Source: Clostridium sp. Cult1
GTDB taxonomy: Bacteria > Bacillota > Clostridia > Tissierellales > Tepidimicrobiaceae
Reading direction: 5' to 3'
Assembly: GCF_021655095.1 (NCBI RefSeq)
Contig: NZ_PPXW01000001.1
Span: 163,375-200,994 of the forward strand
Length of the DNA stretch: 37,620 bases
Position 1 is the first letter of the stretch. Each line of letters begins with the position of its first letter. The translations under genes were made by a program, and so were the position numbers. Shown one piece after another: positions 7,579 to 16,026 of the stretch. The notes beneath the pieces were generated by a model. That model saw only the letters and a program-made list of their open reading frames with translations, ran no database searches and was not told the origin of the DNA.

Positions 7579-9360
7579 ATGGATATGAAATGGAGTTTAG
7601 ATGAGCTATATACCTCTTTTGATTCAAAGGAGTATCAATCAGACTTAAAAGCCTTCAATGAAAAAATAGAAAGTTTCGTTCAATGGACAGAAGAGAATTT
7701 AAAATCCTTTGAGGAAGCTGAGAAAAAAATCTCCGAATGCTTGAATAGGCTAATAGAATTATCTAGTCTATCTTCAAAATTAATGGCCTATCCTCGCCTA
7801 ATATCTAGTGTTGAAGCTAAAAATCAAATGGCATTAAAATACCTGGACAAATTACAGATAAAGTATTCAGAAATCACCAAACCCTATGTACAATTTGAAA
7901 AATTTATTGGAAGTTTAAATAATTTAGATGGGATTATCAATTCTTCTGAATTTCTTAAAGAGCATAGTTTCTTTTTAAATGAGGTTAAAAAGAATACTAA
8001 ATATTTACTTAGTGAAAAAGAGGAAATATTAATCTCTAAAATGAAAAACACTGGATCTAAAGCTTGGACAAAACTTCAAAATATATTGAGCTCTACATTA
8101 TTAGTTGATATTGAAATAGATGGGGAGCTAAAACAACTTCCTCTGCCTGTAGTTAGAAATATGGCCCATAGTAAAGATAAGGATTTAAGAAAAAAAGCCT
8201 ATGAAGCAGAATTAAAATCTTATAGTAAAATTGCTGAATCTTCTGCTGCCGCTTTAAATGGAATTAAAGGAGAAGTTATAGAAATTGCAGAGATGAGAGG
8301 ATATACATCTCCTTTAGATGAAACTTTGTCTAAATCCAGAATGGATGAAGAAACTTTAAATGCCATGTTAACAGCCATAGAAGAATTCTTGCCAATATTT
8401 CATAAATATTATAGAAAAAAAGGCGAACTTTTAGGTTATGAAAATGGATTGCCTTTTTATGATATATTTGCTCCTGTTGGAGATATGAACAAGGTCTATA
8501 CTTATAGTGACGCTCGAGATTACATTATAAGAAATTTTAAAACCTTTAGTGAAAAATTATCCAATTTTGCAGATAATGCTTTTAGAAATAGATGGATAGA
8601 CGCTGAACCAAGGGAAGGTAAAAGAGGAGGAGCTTTTTGCTCTAATCTTCATCCTATTAAAGAAAGTAGAATACTTGCTAATTTTAATGGTAGCTTTAGT
8701 AATGTTATTACCTTAGCCCATGAGCTAGGTCATGGCTATCATGGACTATGTATACAGAAAGAAAGCATTTTAAACAGTAGATACCCCATGCCTATAGCTG
8801 AAACTGCTTCTATATTCTGTGAAACCATTGTAATGAATGCAGCCTTAGGTGAAGCTAGTGAAGAAGAACAACTGAGTATATTAGAATCCTACATTCAAGA
8901 CGCAGGTCAAGTTATAGTAGATATATATAGCAGATTCTTATTCGAAAAAGAACTATTTGAAAGAAGAAAGGAACATTCTCTATCTGTAAATGAACTAAAT
9001 GAAATAATGGTAGAAGCGCAGAAAAAAGCCTATGGAAATGGATTAGATCATAACTACCTTCACCCCTATATGTGGGTAAACAAACCCCATTATTATTATG
9101 GAGAACGAAATTTCTATAATTTTCCTTATGCTTTTGGGCTATTATTCTCCAAAGGATTGTACGTAGAGTATTTAAATAATAAGGATAGATTCGTAAAAGA
9201 ATATGATAGCTTCCTTAGAGCTACTGGCAAAAACAATGTAGTTGATGTGGCTAAATTAATGGACATAGATGTATATTCGCCAGATTTCTATAGAAGTTCA
9301 TTAAAGCTTATTGAAAAAGATATTGAAAAATTCGTTGAACTAGTAGAAAATATTAAGTAA
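7579..9360 (+). CDS. pepF: Oligoendopeptidase F (M3 family zinc peptidase)
   Basis: 593 residues, the usual PepF length. The zinc site is HELGH (381-385) inside LAHELGHGYHG, and the third ligand is a Glu near 408 in AETASIFCE. The N-terminal half is the helical domain typical of M3B peptidases (KWSLDELY start). It is a cytoplasmic enzyme that cuts peptides of roughly 7 to 17 residues in peptide recycling. The start is set by AGGAGGG 9 bases upstream. A DUF1294 gene follows after 29 bases, probably in the same transcript. Nothing unusual is seen. Confidence 0.96.
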   Translation: MDMKWSLDELYTSFDSKEYQSDLKAFNEKIESFVQWTEENLKSFEEAEKKISECLNRLIELSSLSSKLMAYPRLISSVEAKNQMALKYLDKLQIKYSEITKPYVQFEKFIGSLNNLDGIINSSEFLKEHSFFLNEVKKNTKYLLSEKEEILISKMKNTGSKAWTKLQNILSSTLLVDIEIDGELKQLPLPVVRNMAHSKDKDLRKKAYEAELKSYSKIAESSAAALNGIKGEVIEIAEMRGYTSPLDETLSKSRMDEETLNAMLTAIEEFLPIFHKYYRKKGELLGYENGLPFYDIFAPVGDMNKVYTYSDARDYIIRNFKTFSEKLSNFADNAFRNRWIDAEPREGKRGGAFCSNLHPIKESRILANFNGSFSNVITLAHELGHGYHGLCIQKESILNSRYPMPIAETASIFCETIVMNAALGEASEEEQLSILESYIQDAGQVIVDIYSRFLFEKELFERRKEHSLSVNELNEIMVEAQKKAYGNGLDHNYLHPYMWVNKPHYYYGERNFYNFPYAFGLLFSKGLYVEYLNNKDRFVKEYDSFLRATGKNNVVDVAKLMDIDVYSPDFYRSSLKLIEKDIEKFVELVENIK

Positions 9361-9389
9361 TGTCATTAATTAGAAAGTAGGTATTTCAA

Positions 9390-9689
9390 ATGAGCATAAT
9401 ATCAAACTTTAATAATAAGGAAGTTACCTTTTTGGTCTATATTATAATAGTAAATATTGTATCTTTTTTTACCTTTGGATTGGATAAATCTAAATCAAAG
9501 AAAAACGACTGGAGAATCAGTGAAATGAGCTTAGCGGTTATAGCCTTAATAGGAGGGGCTGCTGGTGCATTGTTAGGAATGGTAGCTTTTAAACATAAGA
9601 CTAATAAAGTTAAATTCACTCTTGGTATCCCAATAATCTTCATACTAAATAAGGTATTAGAACTGATAATATTTAATTTTTTGAGATAA
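9390..9689 (+). CDS. DUF1294 family small membrane protein
   Basis: 99 residues. The family signature is clear: a first membrane segment (11-28), a D-K-S-K cluster, WRISE, a glycine-rich segment GGAAGALLGM, then FKHKTNKVKFTLG before a last hydrophobic stretch. The function of DUF1294 is unknown. It follows pepF closely with a modest ribosome binding site (AAAGTAGG), so it is probably co-transcribed. Confidence 0.88.
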   Translation: MSIISNFNNKEVTFLVYIIIVNIVSFFTFGLDKSKSKKNDWRISEMSLAVIALIGGAAGALLGMVAFKHKTNKVKFTLGIPIIFILNKVLELIIFNFLR

Positions 9690-9743
9690 TCAAATATTCT
9701 TTAGAATATAAAAGGATTTTTAAAATTTATGTAGAATAGAATA

Positions 9744-10694
9744 ATGTGGAAAGATTTAACTATTATAGAAAGAGGTCGAAAAACAAAGATGGGGAAGAAA
9801 AAGGGTTCAAAAATCTGTATTATGATAATCCCCCATACAGAAAAAGTAAGAAGGTTAACGATTCCACAATGGTTGCCCAAAGTTTCTTTAGTATCCATAT
9901 CAGCAATTTTTATAGCAGCTTCTTTAATTTTTAATAATATCTATTGGTCTAATATAAGTTTAAAAAAAGAAAATAATGATAGAATGGCTGAAATCAAGAA
10001 CCTAGAAGAAGAAAATAGTAAAAAAGAATCAGAGCTATCCAAACTAAAATCCCATACAAAGGAATTATACGAAAAAACCAATGAAGTTGAAGATAAGTTA
10101 GCTGAAATAGAAAAATTACAAAGGCAAGTAGAAAAAATAGCTGGCATAAAAAGCCCATCTAGAGGTGGGAGAGTAGGCGACGATATTCCTATTGAGGCAT
10201 TAGAGCCTACAGAAGAGATTCAGGTATTAAAAGAAGTACTAGAAAATAAGGAAAAAGAATTACTAGTTTTTATCGATGATTTAGAAAAGCGATTTGAATA
10301 TCTAGAAACGGTACCTGATCTATGGCCTGCTCAGGGTAGATTGACTTCTACCTTTGGAAATAGGAAAAATCCCTTTGGAAGGGGAGTTAGGTTTCATTAT
10401 GGAATCGATATAGCTAATTCAATGGGTACGGATATTTGGGCTGCCGGAAGTGGAAAGGTCGTATTTTCAGGATACAAATCTGGTTTAGGTCGAACTATTA
10501 TAATAGAGCATAATAATGAGTATACCACTGTATATGGACATAACAGTAAATTGCTTGTTAATGAAGGAGATAACGTAGAGAAAGGACAGGTTATATCAAA
10601 AATGGGCAGCACTGGTAGAAGTACTGGTTCTCATCTTCATTTCGAAATACATAAAAATGGTAAACCTATAGATCCGTTAACTATTCTTAAATAA
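9744..10694 (+). CDS. Membrane-anchored M23 family metallopeptidase with coiled coil
   Basis: Up to 316 residues; an internal ATG at 9789 (MGKKKGSK) gives a 301-residue form that starts like its relatives and has AGAGGT upstream, so either start is possible. One membrane segment (about 52-72) anchors a long coiled coil (about 75-135 and 155-180) and a C-terminal LytM domain. Zinc-site motifs are HYGIDIA (H218, D222) and HLHFE (297-301), with the family sequence YGHNSKL. It should act outside the membrane as an endopeptidase on peptidoglycan cross-links. The bactofilin gene follows by 19 bases, an arrangement known from other bacteria where bactofilins position M23 enzymes. Confidence 0.93.
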   Translation: MWKDLTIIERGRKTKMGKKKGSKICIMIIPHTEKVRRLTIPQWLPKVSLVSISAIFIAASLIFNNIYWSNISLKKENNDRMAEIKNLEEENSKKESELSKLKSHTKELYEKTNEVEDKLAEIEKLQRQVEKIAGIKSPSRGGRVGDDIPIEALEPTEEIQVLKEVLENKEKELLVFIDDLEKRFEYLETVPDLWPAQGRLTSTFGNRKNPFGRGVRFHYGIDIANSMGTDIWAAGSGKVVFSGYKSGLGRTIIIEHNNEYTTVYGHNSKLLVNEGDNVEKGQVISKMGSTGRSTGSHLHFEIHKNGKPIDPLTILK

Positions 10695-10713
10695 AGGGTA
10701 AGGGGGAAAACTT

Positions 10714-11109
10714 GTGTTTAGTAAAAAGGTTGAAAAGTCAATGGAAATTGACTCTTTAATTGGTGAAAATATTAAGGTAATAGGTAAAATTGAAGGTAAG
10801 GGGAACTTGAGAATCGACGGTGTTATTGAAGGAGATATCAATTACCAAGGTGATATTATTATAGGTGAAGCTGGCAATGTAAAAGGAAATATCCATTGCT
10901 ACGATATCTCTTTAGCTGGAGTAGTAGAAGGTAATATTAAATCCCCAAAAAAATTAACCCTTCATTCCACTGGAAAACTAATGGGAGATGCTGAAGTTTC
11001 CAATCTTATAGTCCATGAAAATGCATTTTTCCAAGGTAGTTGTAAAATGGCTAATAAAAAGAATGAGAAAATTGATGCTAATGATAGAAAAATTGAAAAA
11101 GCTAAATAA
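10714..11109 (+). CDS. Bactofilin (polymer-forming cytoskeletal protein)
   Basis: 131 residues with a GTG start at 10714 behind AGGGGG. The central part is the DUF583 right-handed beta-helix, seen as short repeated turns such as IKVIGKIEGKGNLRIDGVIE and GNVKGNI / GVVEGNI. The Lys-rich tail is probably disordered. Bactofilins assemble into filaments without nucleotide and scaffold cell-wall enzymes. Pairing with the M23 peptidase gene just upstream fits this. A strong hairpin terminator follows 13 bases after the stop. Confidence 0.93.
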   Translation: MFSKKVEKSMEIDSLIGENIKVIGKIEGKGNLRIDGVIEGDINYQGDIIIGEAGNVKGNIHCYDISLAGVVEGNIKSPKKLTLHSTGKLMGDAEVSNLIVHENAFFQGSCKMANKKNEKIDANDRKIEKAK

Positions 11110-11325
11110 CAATTTGATTAATAAAAGTAGGCTTAAAACTAAGCCTACTTTTATAACATAAATTGGAATAGATAAACGACAAAAGATAAAATCATCTTTT
11201 AAATCTTCCGTTGATGCAGGATTATAGAGACTAAAGAGTAACACTCCAAATATAAATGCATAGATAATGTAAAACCTTATTATACATCTTACAGTTTTTC
11301 TAATTTTTATGATATTCATTGTCAT
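10978..11325 (-). CDS. Possible small hydrophobic protein (doubtful)
   Basis: A minus-strand frame of 115 residues with AGGAG 4 bases before ATG 11325 (10 bases before a second ATG at 11319). The first 55 residues look protein-like: a basic N-terminus, one membrane segment (about 14-34) and a polar stretch (PASTEDLKDD). After that the frame runs through the perfect hairpin at 11123-11152 and then antisense into the bactofilin gene, so the C-terminal half is unlikely to be original. It may be a truncated or frameshifted small gene. I do not recognise the family. This is the only candidate gene in the 11110-11452 gap. Confidence 0.3.
   Translation of the reverse strand: MTMNIIKIRKTVRCIIRFYIIYAFIFGVLLFSLYNPASTEDLKDDFIFCRLSIPIYVIKVGLVLSLLLLIKLLFSFFNFSIISINFLILFISHFTTTLEKCIFMDYKIGNFSISH
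11123..11152. terminator. Bidirectional terminator after the bactofilin gene
   Basis: A perfect 13-base stem, AAAAGTAGGCTTA (11123-11135) with TAAGCCTACTTTT (11140-11152), and a 4-base loop. T-rich on both strands, so it can work in either direction. Confidence 0.9.
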
Positions 11326-11365
11326 ATCTCCTAAATTGATGTGTTTGGATCAATTATCCTTTCAG

Positions 11366-11391
11366 TTTCATAATAAGTTTATCATATGAAA
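11366..11391. promoter_or_regulatory. Inverted repeat upstream of the doubtful small ORF
   Basis: TTTCATA (11366-11372) and TATGAAA (11385-11391) flank a 12-base AT-rich spacer. It could be an operator for the small minus-strand frame, but such AT-rich repeats also arise by chance. Confidence 0.25.
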
Positions 11392-11428
11392 AAATCATCT
11401 CAATGTGTTAATGAATATATTTCCAATA

Positions 11429-11461
11429 TAAATGAGCCGGGGTTATCCCGGCTCATTTATG
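11429..11461 (-). terminator. Terminator of the symporter-selenoprotein-cysteine synthase operon
   Basis: AATGAGCCGGG and CCCGGCTCATT form a GC-rich stem around a short loop. The stop codon of the cysteine-synthase-like gene (TGA, 11455-11453) lies in the stem. The tail on the minus strand (ATATTGG) is not a clean T-run, so termination may be partial. Confidence 0.7.
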
Positions 11462-12469
11462 AGCAATAATATCTATTAACTCAACTTGGGGTGAAATATA
11501 ATCTTCCTTTACTAATTCTTCTTTCATCAAATCCGTACTTAGATACTTTTTATTATCATCTGGAAAAACGGTAACGATAATCTTCTCAGGTCCTAAAATC
11601 TCCTGTACCCTTATAGCCCCTATAAAATTGGCACCAGAGGAAATGCCTACGCCTAATCCCATCTCAGCTGCCAATCTTTGAGCCATTATTATAGCATCTC
11701 CATCATGAACATCAATAATATCATCTAATTCATCAAGCTTAGTAATAGGTGGAATAAATTCATCGGATATTCCCTGAATCCTATGTTGCCCTACTTTATG
11801 GCCTGTAGACAAGGTAGGGGAACTAGAGGGTTCTAAAGGATATAGTTTAATATTTGGATTGTTTTTCCTCATATATTTACCTATACCCATAATAGTGCCT
11901 CCAGTTCCCACTCCAGCAACTATGCCATCAGGTTTTAGGTTTAACTTTTCAAGTTGTTTCAATACCTCTGGCCCTGTAGTATTATAATGGGCTTCAATAT
12001 TGTCTTCATTTGAAAATTGACAGGGTAAAAACACATCATCGTTTTCTTCTGCCAATTGTTCCCCCATTTTAATACTGCCTAAAAATCCACCTTCTTCTGG
12101 ACTAACTAATCGGATATCTGCACCAAAACTTTTTATTAAATTCATCCTTTCCTGACTCATCCAATTAGGCATGAATATAATTACTTTATGTCCAAGGGAG
12201 CTACCAATAGCAGAAAAGGAAATCCCTGTATTTCCACTAGTTGCCTCTACTATACTGTAGCCTTCCTTTAATTTTCCAGTTCTATATCCTTTATCTATGA
12301 TGTGTAATGCCATTCTATCCTTAATGCTACCCGTTAGATTGTATTGTTCTGCTTTAACAAATACTTTACGATCCATACCTTTATATTTAAAATGGATCTC
12401 TAGTAAAGGAGTATTCCCTATCAAACTAGATAAACTTTCTATCCTCTTAAAAATTTTATCCATTGTCAT
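11453..12469 (-). CDS. Cysteine synthase family PLP enzyme
   Basis: 338 residues from ATG 12469, which has AGGAG at a spacing of 8; the upstream TTG at 12475 is too close to that site. Fold type II PLP motifs are GSIKDRMA (the Lys forms the Schiff base), EATSGNTG (substrate loop), GVGTGGT (phosphate) and GISSGAN. It resembles O-acetylserine sulfhydrylase (CysK), but it is some 30 residues longer, with extra sequence at both ends. It could make cysteine from O-acetylserine and sulfide, or run a related beta-replacement or beta-elimination. The operon context, downstream of a cystine-type symporter and a HesB-like selenoprotein, ties it to cysteine sulfur handling and leaves a degradative role open. 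The family is certain; the reaction is not. Confidence 0.9.
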   Translation of the reverse strand: MTMDKIFKRIESLSSLIGNTPLLEIHFKYKGMDRKVFVKAEQYNLTGSIKDRMALHIIDKGYRTGKLKEGYSIVEATSGNTGISFSAIGSSLGHKVIIFMPNWMSQERMNLIKSFGADIRLVSPEEGGFLGSIKMGEQLAEENDDVFLPCQFSNEDNIEAHYNTTGPEVLKQLEKLNLKPDGIVAGVGTGGTIMGIGKYMRKNNPNIKLYPLEPSSSPTLSTGHKVGQHRIQGISDEFIPPITKLDELDDIIDVHDGDAIIMAQRLAAEMGLGVGISSGANFIGAIRVQEILGPEKIIVTVFPDDNKKYLSTDLMKEELVKEDYISPQVELIDIIAHK

Positions 12470-12510
12470 ATCCAATTCTCCTATTCTATGAAATTATTGT
12501 ATTCCTACTG

Positions 12511-12795
12511 TTAAAACAATATCCCCTCAACAGTCAACCTTTCCTTCCATAGAATCTTTGTATATTTAATCTTAAGTTCATCATCTTTTGCAACTACATC
12601 TGATTTCACATATACATCAATATCATCAACTTTGTGAAGATTAAATTCTTCAATGTTTTCAGGCTTTCCCATCCTAACTGATGGTTGTGGTTCACTAGGA
12701 CCTCAAGAAGCGCAGCCTTCAAGCCACACCTCTATGGCTTTTTCCCCTTTAGATTTAATGAAATTTTTTGCCTTTTTATCTATTAAAATTTCCAT
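12511..12795 (-). CDS. HesB/IscA-like selenoprotein with in-frame TGA (Sec31)
   Basis: 94 codons from ATG 12795, with AAGGAGG correctly spaced, to TAA 12513-12511. Codon 31 is TGA (12705-12703) and sits in E-G-C-A-S-U-G-P-S, a Cys-x-x-Sec motif. The frame stays open for 63 codons after it and reads as one protein (IEVWLEGC before; PSVRMGKP, VDDIDVYV and KYTKILW after), in the pattern of small HesB/IscA-like proteins, a group known to include bacterial selenoproteins. Stopping at the TGA would leave a 30-residue peptide and a tail with no ribosome site. A stem UCCUA/UAGGA (12700-12696 with 12676-12672) follows the TGA, but its loop lacks the guanosine usual in bacterial SECIS elements. It lies 27 bases after the symporter gene and 41 before the PLP enzyme. 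Function unknown; redox or persulfide/selenide chemistry is a guess. Confidence 0.85.
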
Positions 12796-12822
12796 TTTTA
12801 TTCCTCCTTCAAAGAATCTTTG

Positions 12823-14205
12823 CTAAACCTCTTCTATTGTTGAGCTATTATAAATATCTGTATCTAATTCACCCATGAATTTGCTAGATAGCACTCCTGC
12901 CAACATGGACCCACTTACGTTTAACAGGGTTCTACCCATATCGATTAAAGGTTCAATAGCTATTAACAATCCTACTAAACCTACTGGAAGCCCCATGGCT
13001 GATAATACGGTAAGGGCAGCAAAAGTAGCTCCTCCACCTACTCCAGCTATTCCAAAAGAAGCTAAAGCCGTTATTATGGTTAGCTTAATTAAAAAGGCTG
13101 GTGCCATTGGATTTATACCAACTACAGGGGCAATCATTACGGCTAGCATAGCTGGATATATTCCTGCACATCCATTTTGCCCTATACTAGTTCCTAAAGA
13201 ACCAGATAGATTTGCATGACCTTCAGATACTCCTAGGTTTCTTACTTGGTTGTTAATATTTAAAGGCAAAGTTCCAGCTGAAGATCTAGAAGTAAATGCG
13301 AACATTAAAACTGCAGCAGATTTTCTAACATAGGTTATAGGGTTTAATCCAAATATCATCAGTATTATTAGATGGATAACGAACATTATGGCTAGAGCCA
13401 CGTAGGATGCTATAACAAATTGGATTAACCTGGCTATTTCAGAAAAATCACTACTTGACACTACTCTGGTCATTAAGGCTAAAACCCCGTAGGGAGTAAG
13501 TCTTAATATCATAGTAACCATTCTCATAACAATATCGTGAAATGTTTTTATCAAATTAATAAAGTTTTCTGCTGATTCTGGTTTAGTTCTTTTAATGCCA
13601 ATAGTAGCCAATGCTATAATAACTGCAAAAAATACAACTGATAGGGTTGCGGAACTACCTTGGCCAGTCATAGCATAAAAGGGATTAATGGGAATTATCT
13701 CCACTAATTGCTGCTGAATAGGCTTTGATTGGAAATCCTCCAACCTTTCTTCTAGCCCCATACTTGCTTGTTGCTCTTTTTCACCTGCCATAAGTCCCTC
13801 TGAAGTTAAATTGAAGGCTTTAGCCGTTCCTGCACCAATAAGGGCAGAAATTGCAGTGGTGATTAATAGGATTGCAATAATTTGAGTCGCCATCTTCCCT
13901 AAATTTTTGGAATCCTGGCTAACTATAGCGTTGGTAATGGATACAAATATTAAGGGAATTACGATCATTCTCAATAACCTTACGTATCCAGTCCCTATTA
14001 CATCAAACCAACTATTAGATTGGGTTATAATTTCTGATCCAGATCCAAATATTAGCTGAAGAGCTGCTCCAAAAACAATTCCTAACACTAGAGCAAGTAA
14101 AACTCTAATGGTAAAGGATATTCCTTTTTTCTTTAAAGATAATAAACCATATATTAGAGCTGCCATTATAATGACATTTATAATTACATATAAAGTTATA
14201 TTCAT
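12823..14205 (-). CDS. tcyP: L-cystine / dicarboxylate-type symporter (DAACS family, TcyP-like)
   Basis: 460 residues with about eight to ten membrane segments and the DAACS signature: a serine-rich hairpin SRSSAGTLPLN and the later membrane motifs GQNGCAGIYPAML and GVGGGATFAAL. Length and N-terminal layout match B. subtilis TcyP (about 463 residues), a sodium- or proton-coupled cystine importer, better than the shorter GltP/DctP dicarboxylate carriers. The operon supports cystine: a selenoprotein gene follows after 27 bases, then a cysteine-synthase-family gene. The start is fixed by AAGGAGG. Substrate assignment is by family resemblance and context. Confidence 0.85.
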   Translation of the reverse strand: MNITLYVIINVIIMAALIYGLLSLKKKGISFTIRVLLALVLGIVFGAALQLIFGSGSEIITQSNSWFDVIGTGYVRLLRMIVIPLIFVSITNAIVSQDSKNLGKMATQIIAILLITTAISALIGAGTAKAFNLTSEGLMAGEKEQQASMGLEERLEDFQSKPIQQQLVEIIPINPFYAMTGQGSSATLSVVFFAVIIALATIGIKRTKPESAENFINLIKTFHDIVMRMVTMILRLTPYGVLALMTRVVSSSDFSEIARLIQFVIASYVALAIMFVIHLIILMIFGLNPITYVRKSAAVLMFAFTSRSSAGTLPLNINNQVRNLGVSEGHANLSGSLGTSIGQNGCAGIYPAMLAVMIAPVVGINPMAPAFLIKLTIITALASFGIAGVGGGATFAALTVLSAMGLPVGLVGLLIAIEPLIDMGRTLLNVSGSMLAGVLSSKFMGELDTDIYNSSTIEEV

Positions 14206-14249
14206 TTTTCTACCTCCTTGTTTTATTCATAGTTCTACCTTGTATAGGT

Positions 14250-14278
14250 ATATTAAATTTACCCCCTTTTTATGTAAA
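14250..14278 (-). promoter_or_regulatory. Predicted promoter of the tcyP operon
   Basis: On the minus strand TTTACA (14278-14273), a 17-base spacer and TAATAT (14255-14250). An inverted repeat, TACCT-TGTAT-AGGTA (14236-14250), lies at the expected transcription start and could be an operator; its regulator is unknown. Confidence 0.45.
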
Positions 14279-14320
14279 TTAACATTTTAATTGTATAATT
14301 AGTGATATTTTCTACCAATA

Positions 14321-14344
14321 GAAAAGAGACCTTAATCGGTCTCC
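14321..14344 (-). terminator. Terminator of the ABC importer operon
   Basis: On the minus strand GAGACC, a 6-base loop and GGTCTC, followed by TTTTC. It lies 5 bases after the ATPase stop. Confidence 0.8.
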
Positions 14345-14348
14345 AATA

Positions 14349-15125
14349 TTATACGAATAGACTTTTATCGCTTATATCCTTAAATAAAGATAATAGTTCT
14401 TCCTTCGTTAACGATTTTTTCATATTTCCATCTATGTCTAGAATCTTTTTCCCTAGGTGAAGCATTATTAGTCTATTCCCATATTTAATGGCATGTTCTA
14501 TATTATGGGTTACCATGATAGTAGTCAGCCCTTTTTCTTTAACTACCTTTTCGGTAATATCCATAACTATTTGGCTAGTTTTAGGATCTAAAGCTGCAGT
14601 ATGCTCATCTAATAACAGTAAATCTGGGTTCCCAATAGTTGCCATAATCAATGCTAGAGATTGTCTTTGTCCTCCTGATAGTTGGGAAACAGGAGTGTGT
14701 AGTTTATCCTCTAAGTTTAAGCCTAGAATCCCTAATGAATCTTTAAAAAACTCTTCATCATCTTTATCCATTAAAAAAGTTAACCCAAATTTTTTCCCTT
14801 TATTCTTAGCCATAGATAGGTTTTCATATATGGTCATAGAAGGATTGGTACCCATAGATGGATCTTGGAATATTCTAGATATATTTTTACATTTTTCATA
14901 TTCATCTTTTTCCGTTACATCCACTCCATTTAAGGTAATCTCTCCTTTATCCACTTCCATTTTACCAGATATTAGATTTAAAAGGGTAGATTTACCTGCA
15001 CCATTACTGCCAATGACGGATATGAAATCCCCTTTTTCTATATTCAAAGAAAAATTTTTAAATAATTCTTGTTCATTTATATTGCCTTTATTAAAAGTTT
15101 TAGATATATTATTTAATCTAAGCAT
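14349..15125 (-). CDS. ABC transporter ATP-binding protein
   Basis: 258 residues. Walker A is GSNGAGKST, the signature is LSGGQRQ and Walker B is LLLLDEHTAALDP, with a switch His in MVTHN. It energises the importer encoded just upstream, and its start overlaps the permease end by 8 bases, which indicates translational coupling. In the TrpXYZ-like group of PF04392-type importers the order binding protein, permease, ATPase is the usual one. The substrate is not readable; aromatic amino acids are one known case. Confidence 0.93.
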   Translation of the reverse strand: MLRLNNISKTFNKGNINEQELFKNFSLNIEKGDFISVIGSNGAGKSTLLNLISGKMEVDKGEITLNGVDVTEKDEYEKCKNISRIFQDPSMGTNPSMTIYENLSMAKNKGKKFGLTFLMDKDDEEFFKDSLGILGLNLEDKLHTPVSQLSGGQRQSLALIMATIGNPDLLLLDEHTAALDPKTSQIVMDITEKVVKEKGLTTIMVTHNIEHAIKYGNRLIMLHLGKKILDIDGNMKKSLTKEELLSLFKDISDKSLFV

Positions 15126-16026
15126 TTCTACTACCTACTTCCCCTAACTTTGAAGAGTATTCCGTCTTTTCTTTCTTTAAGGTATATTTTTTAAATAATC
15201 CTCTACCATTGCCAATAGACAAGGCAATTACCACAATAATTGAACTAATAAGCTTTAAATCACTAGGATTAAAACCAGCTCTTAGACTTAAAGCTATACT
15301 AGTCCTATAGACTAAAGTGCCAAATATACATAATATACTAGAGTTTGAAAGTTTAAAGTTCCTAAATACGCTAAATCCAATTATTATAGAGGCAAGTCCC
15401 ATAATCATAGTTCCAGTACCCATATTTATATCGCTAAAACCCTGATACTGGGCTAATATTCCTCCTGATAAAGCTATAAAAGCATTAGATAAGGAAAGAG
15501 CAAATATCTTAATACTGCCCGTATTTATACCTAAGGAAATAATCATGTTTTCATTGTCTCCAATACCTTTCAGCAAATAGCCTAGTTTTGTTTTGAAAAA
15601 TAAGGTAAAAAACATTCCAGAAATAGCAGCAAAGCAGAATATAATTAGCAATATATTTCTACCTGTAAATATGGTGTTCTGGTTGAATAAGGGAAGATTA
15701 GCCATCCCACCCATTACCCTAAGGTTTATGGAATAAAGTCCAATCATCACCAAAATACTAGAAAGTATATCCTGTATTTTAAGCTTAACGTTTAATATGC
15801 CAGTTATAGTACCGGCTACAGCTCCTGCCAACATGGAAATTAACAAAGACATAAAAGGATTAACTCCTTTAGTTATTAGTATTGCCGATACACTGGCACC
15901 TAAAGTAAAACTACCATCTGCTGATAAATCTGCAAATTTAAGAATTTTATAAGTTATATATATGCCCATAACTGCTATGGAGAAAATTAAACTTTGTTGA
16001 ATAATACCTAATATAAAACTATTCAT
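15118..16026 (-). CDS. ABC transporter permease (branched-chain amino acid type fold)
   Basis: 302 residues with eight or more predicted membrane segments. KFADLSADGSFTLGA near the N-terminus and IALSGGILAQYQGFSDINMG in the middle are typical of the permeases that pair with PF04392 binding proteins. Its ATG follows the stop of the lipoprotein gene directly, and GAGGGGGAAG within that gene's end serves as the ribosome site. It probably forms a homodimeric channel, since only one permease gene is present. Confidence 0.92.
   Translation of the reverse strand: MNSFILGIIQQSLIFSIAVMGIYITYKILKFADLSADGSFTLGASVSAILITKGVNPFMSLLISMLAGAVAGTITGILNVKLKIQDILSSILVMIGLYSINLRVMGGMANLPLFNQNTIFTGRNILLIIFCFAAISGMFFTLFFKTKLGYLLKGIGDNENMIISLGINTGSIKIFALSLSNAFIALSGGILAQYQGFSDINMGTGTMIMGLASIIIGFSVFRNFKLSNSSILCIFGTLVYRTSIALSLRAGFNPSDLKLISSIIVVIALSIGNGRGLFKKYTLKKEKTEYSSKLGEVGSRNA

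Noticed and set aside
9693-9708. Palindrome ATATTCTTTAGAATAT as a terminator after the DUF1294 gene
   Set aside because: The loop is only two bases and no T-run follows on the plus strand.
11453-11455. TGA of the cysteine-synthase-like gene as another Sec codon
   Set aside because: It follows the natural family end and lies in a terminator stem; nothing protein-like follows.
12875-13219. Plus-strand ORF of 114 residues
   Set aside because: Antisense shadow of the TcyP-like symporter gene.
14488-15147. Long plus-strand ORF of 219 residues
   Set aside because: It lies antisense within the ABC ATPase gene, which has all its motifs; the ORF has no ribosome site and shows no family pattern.
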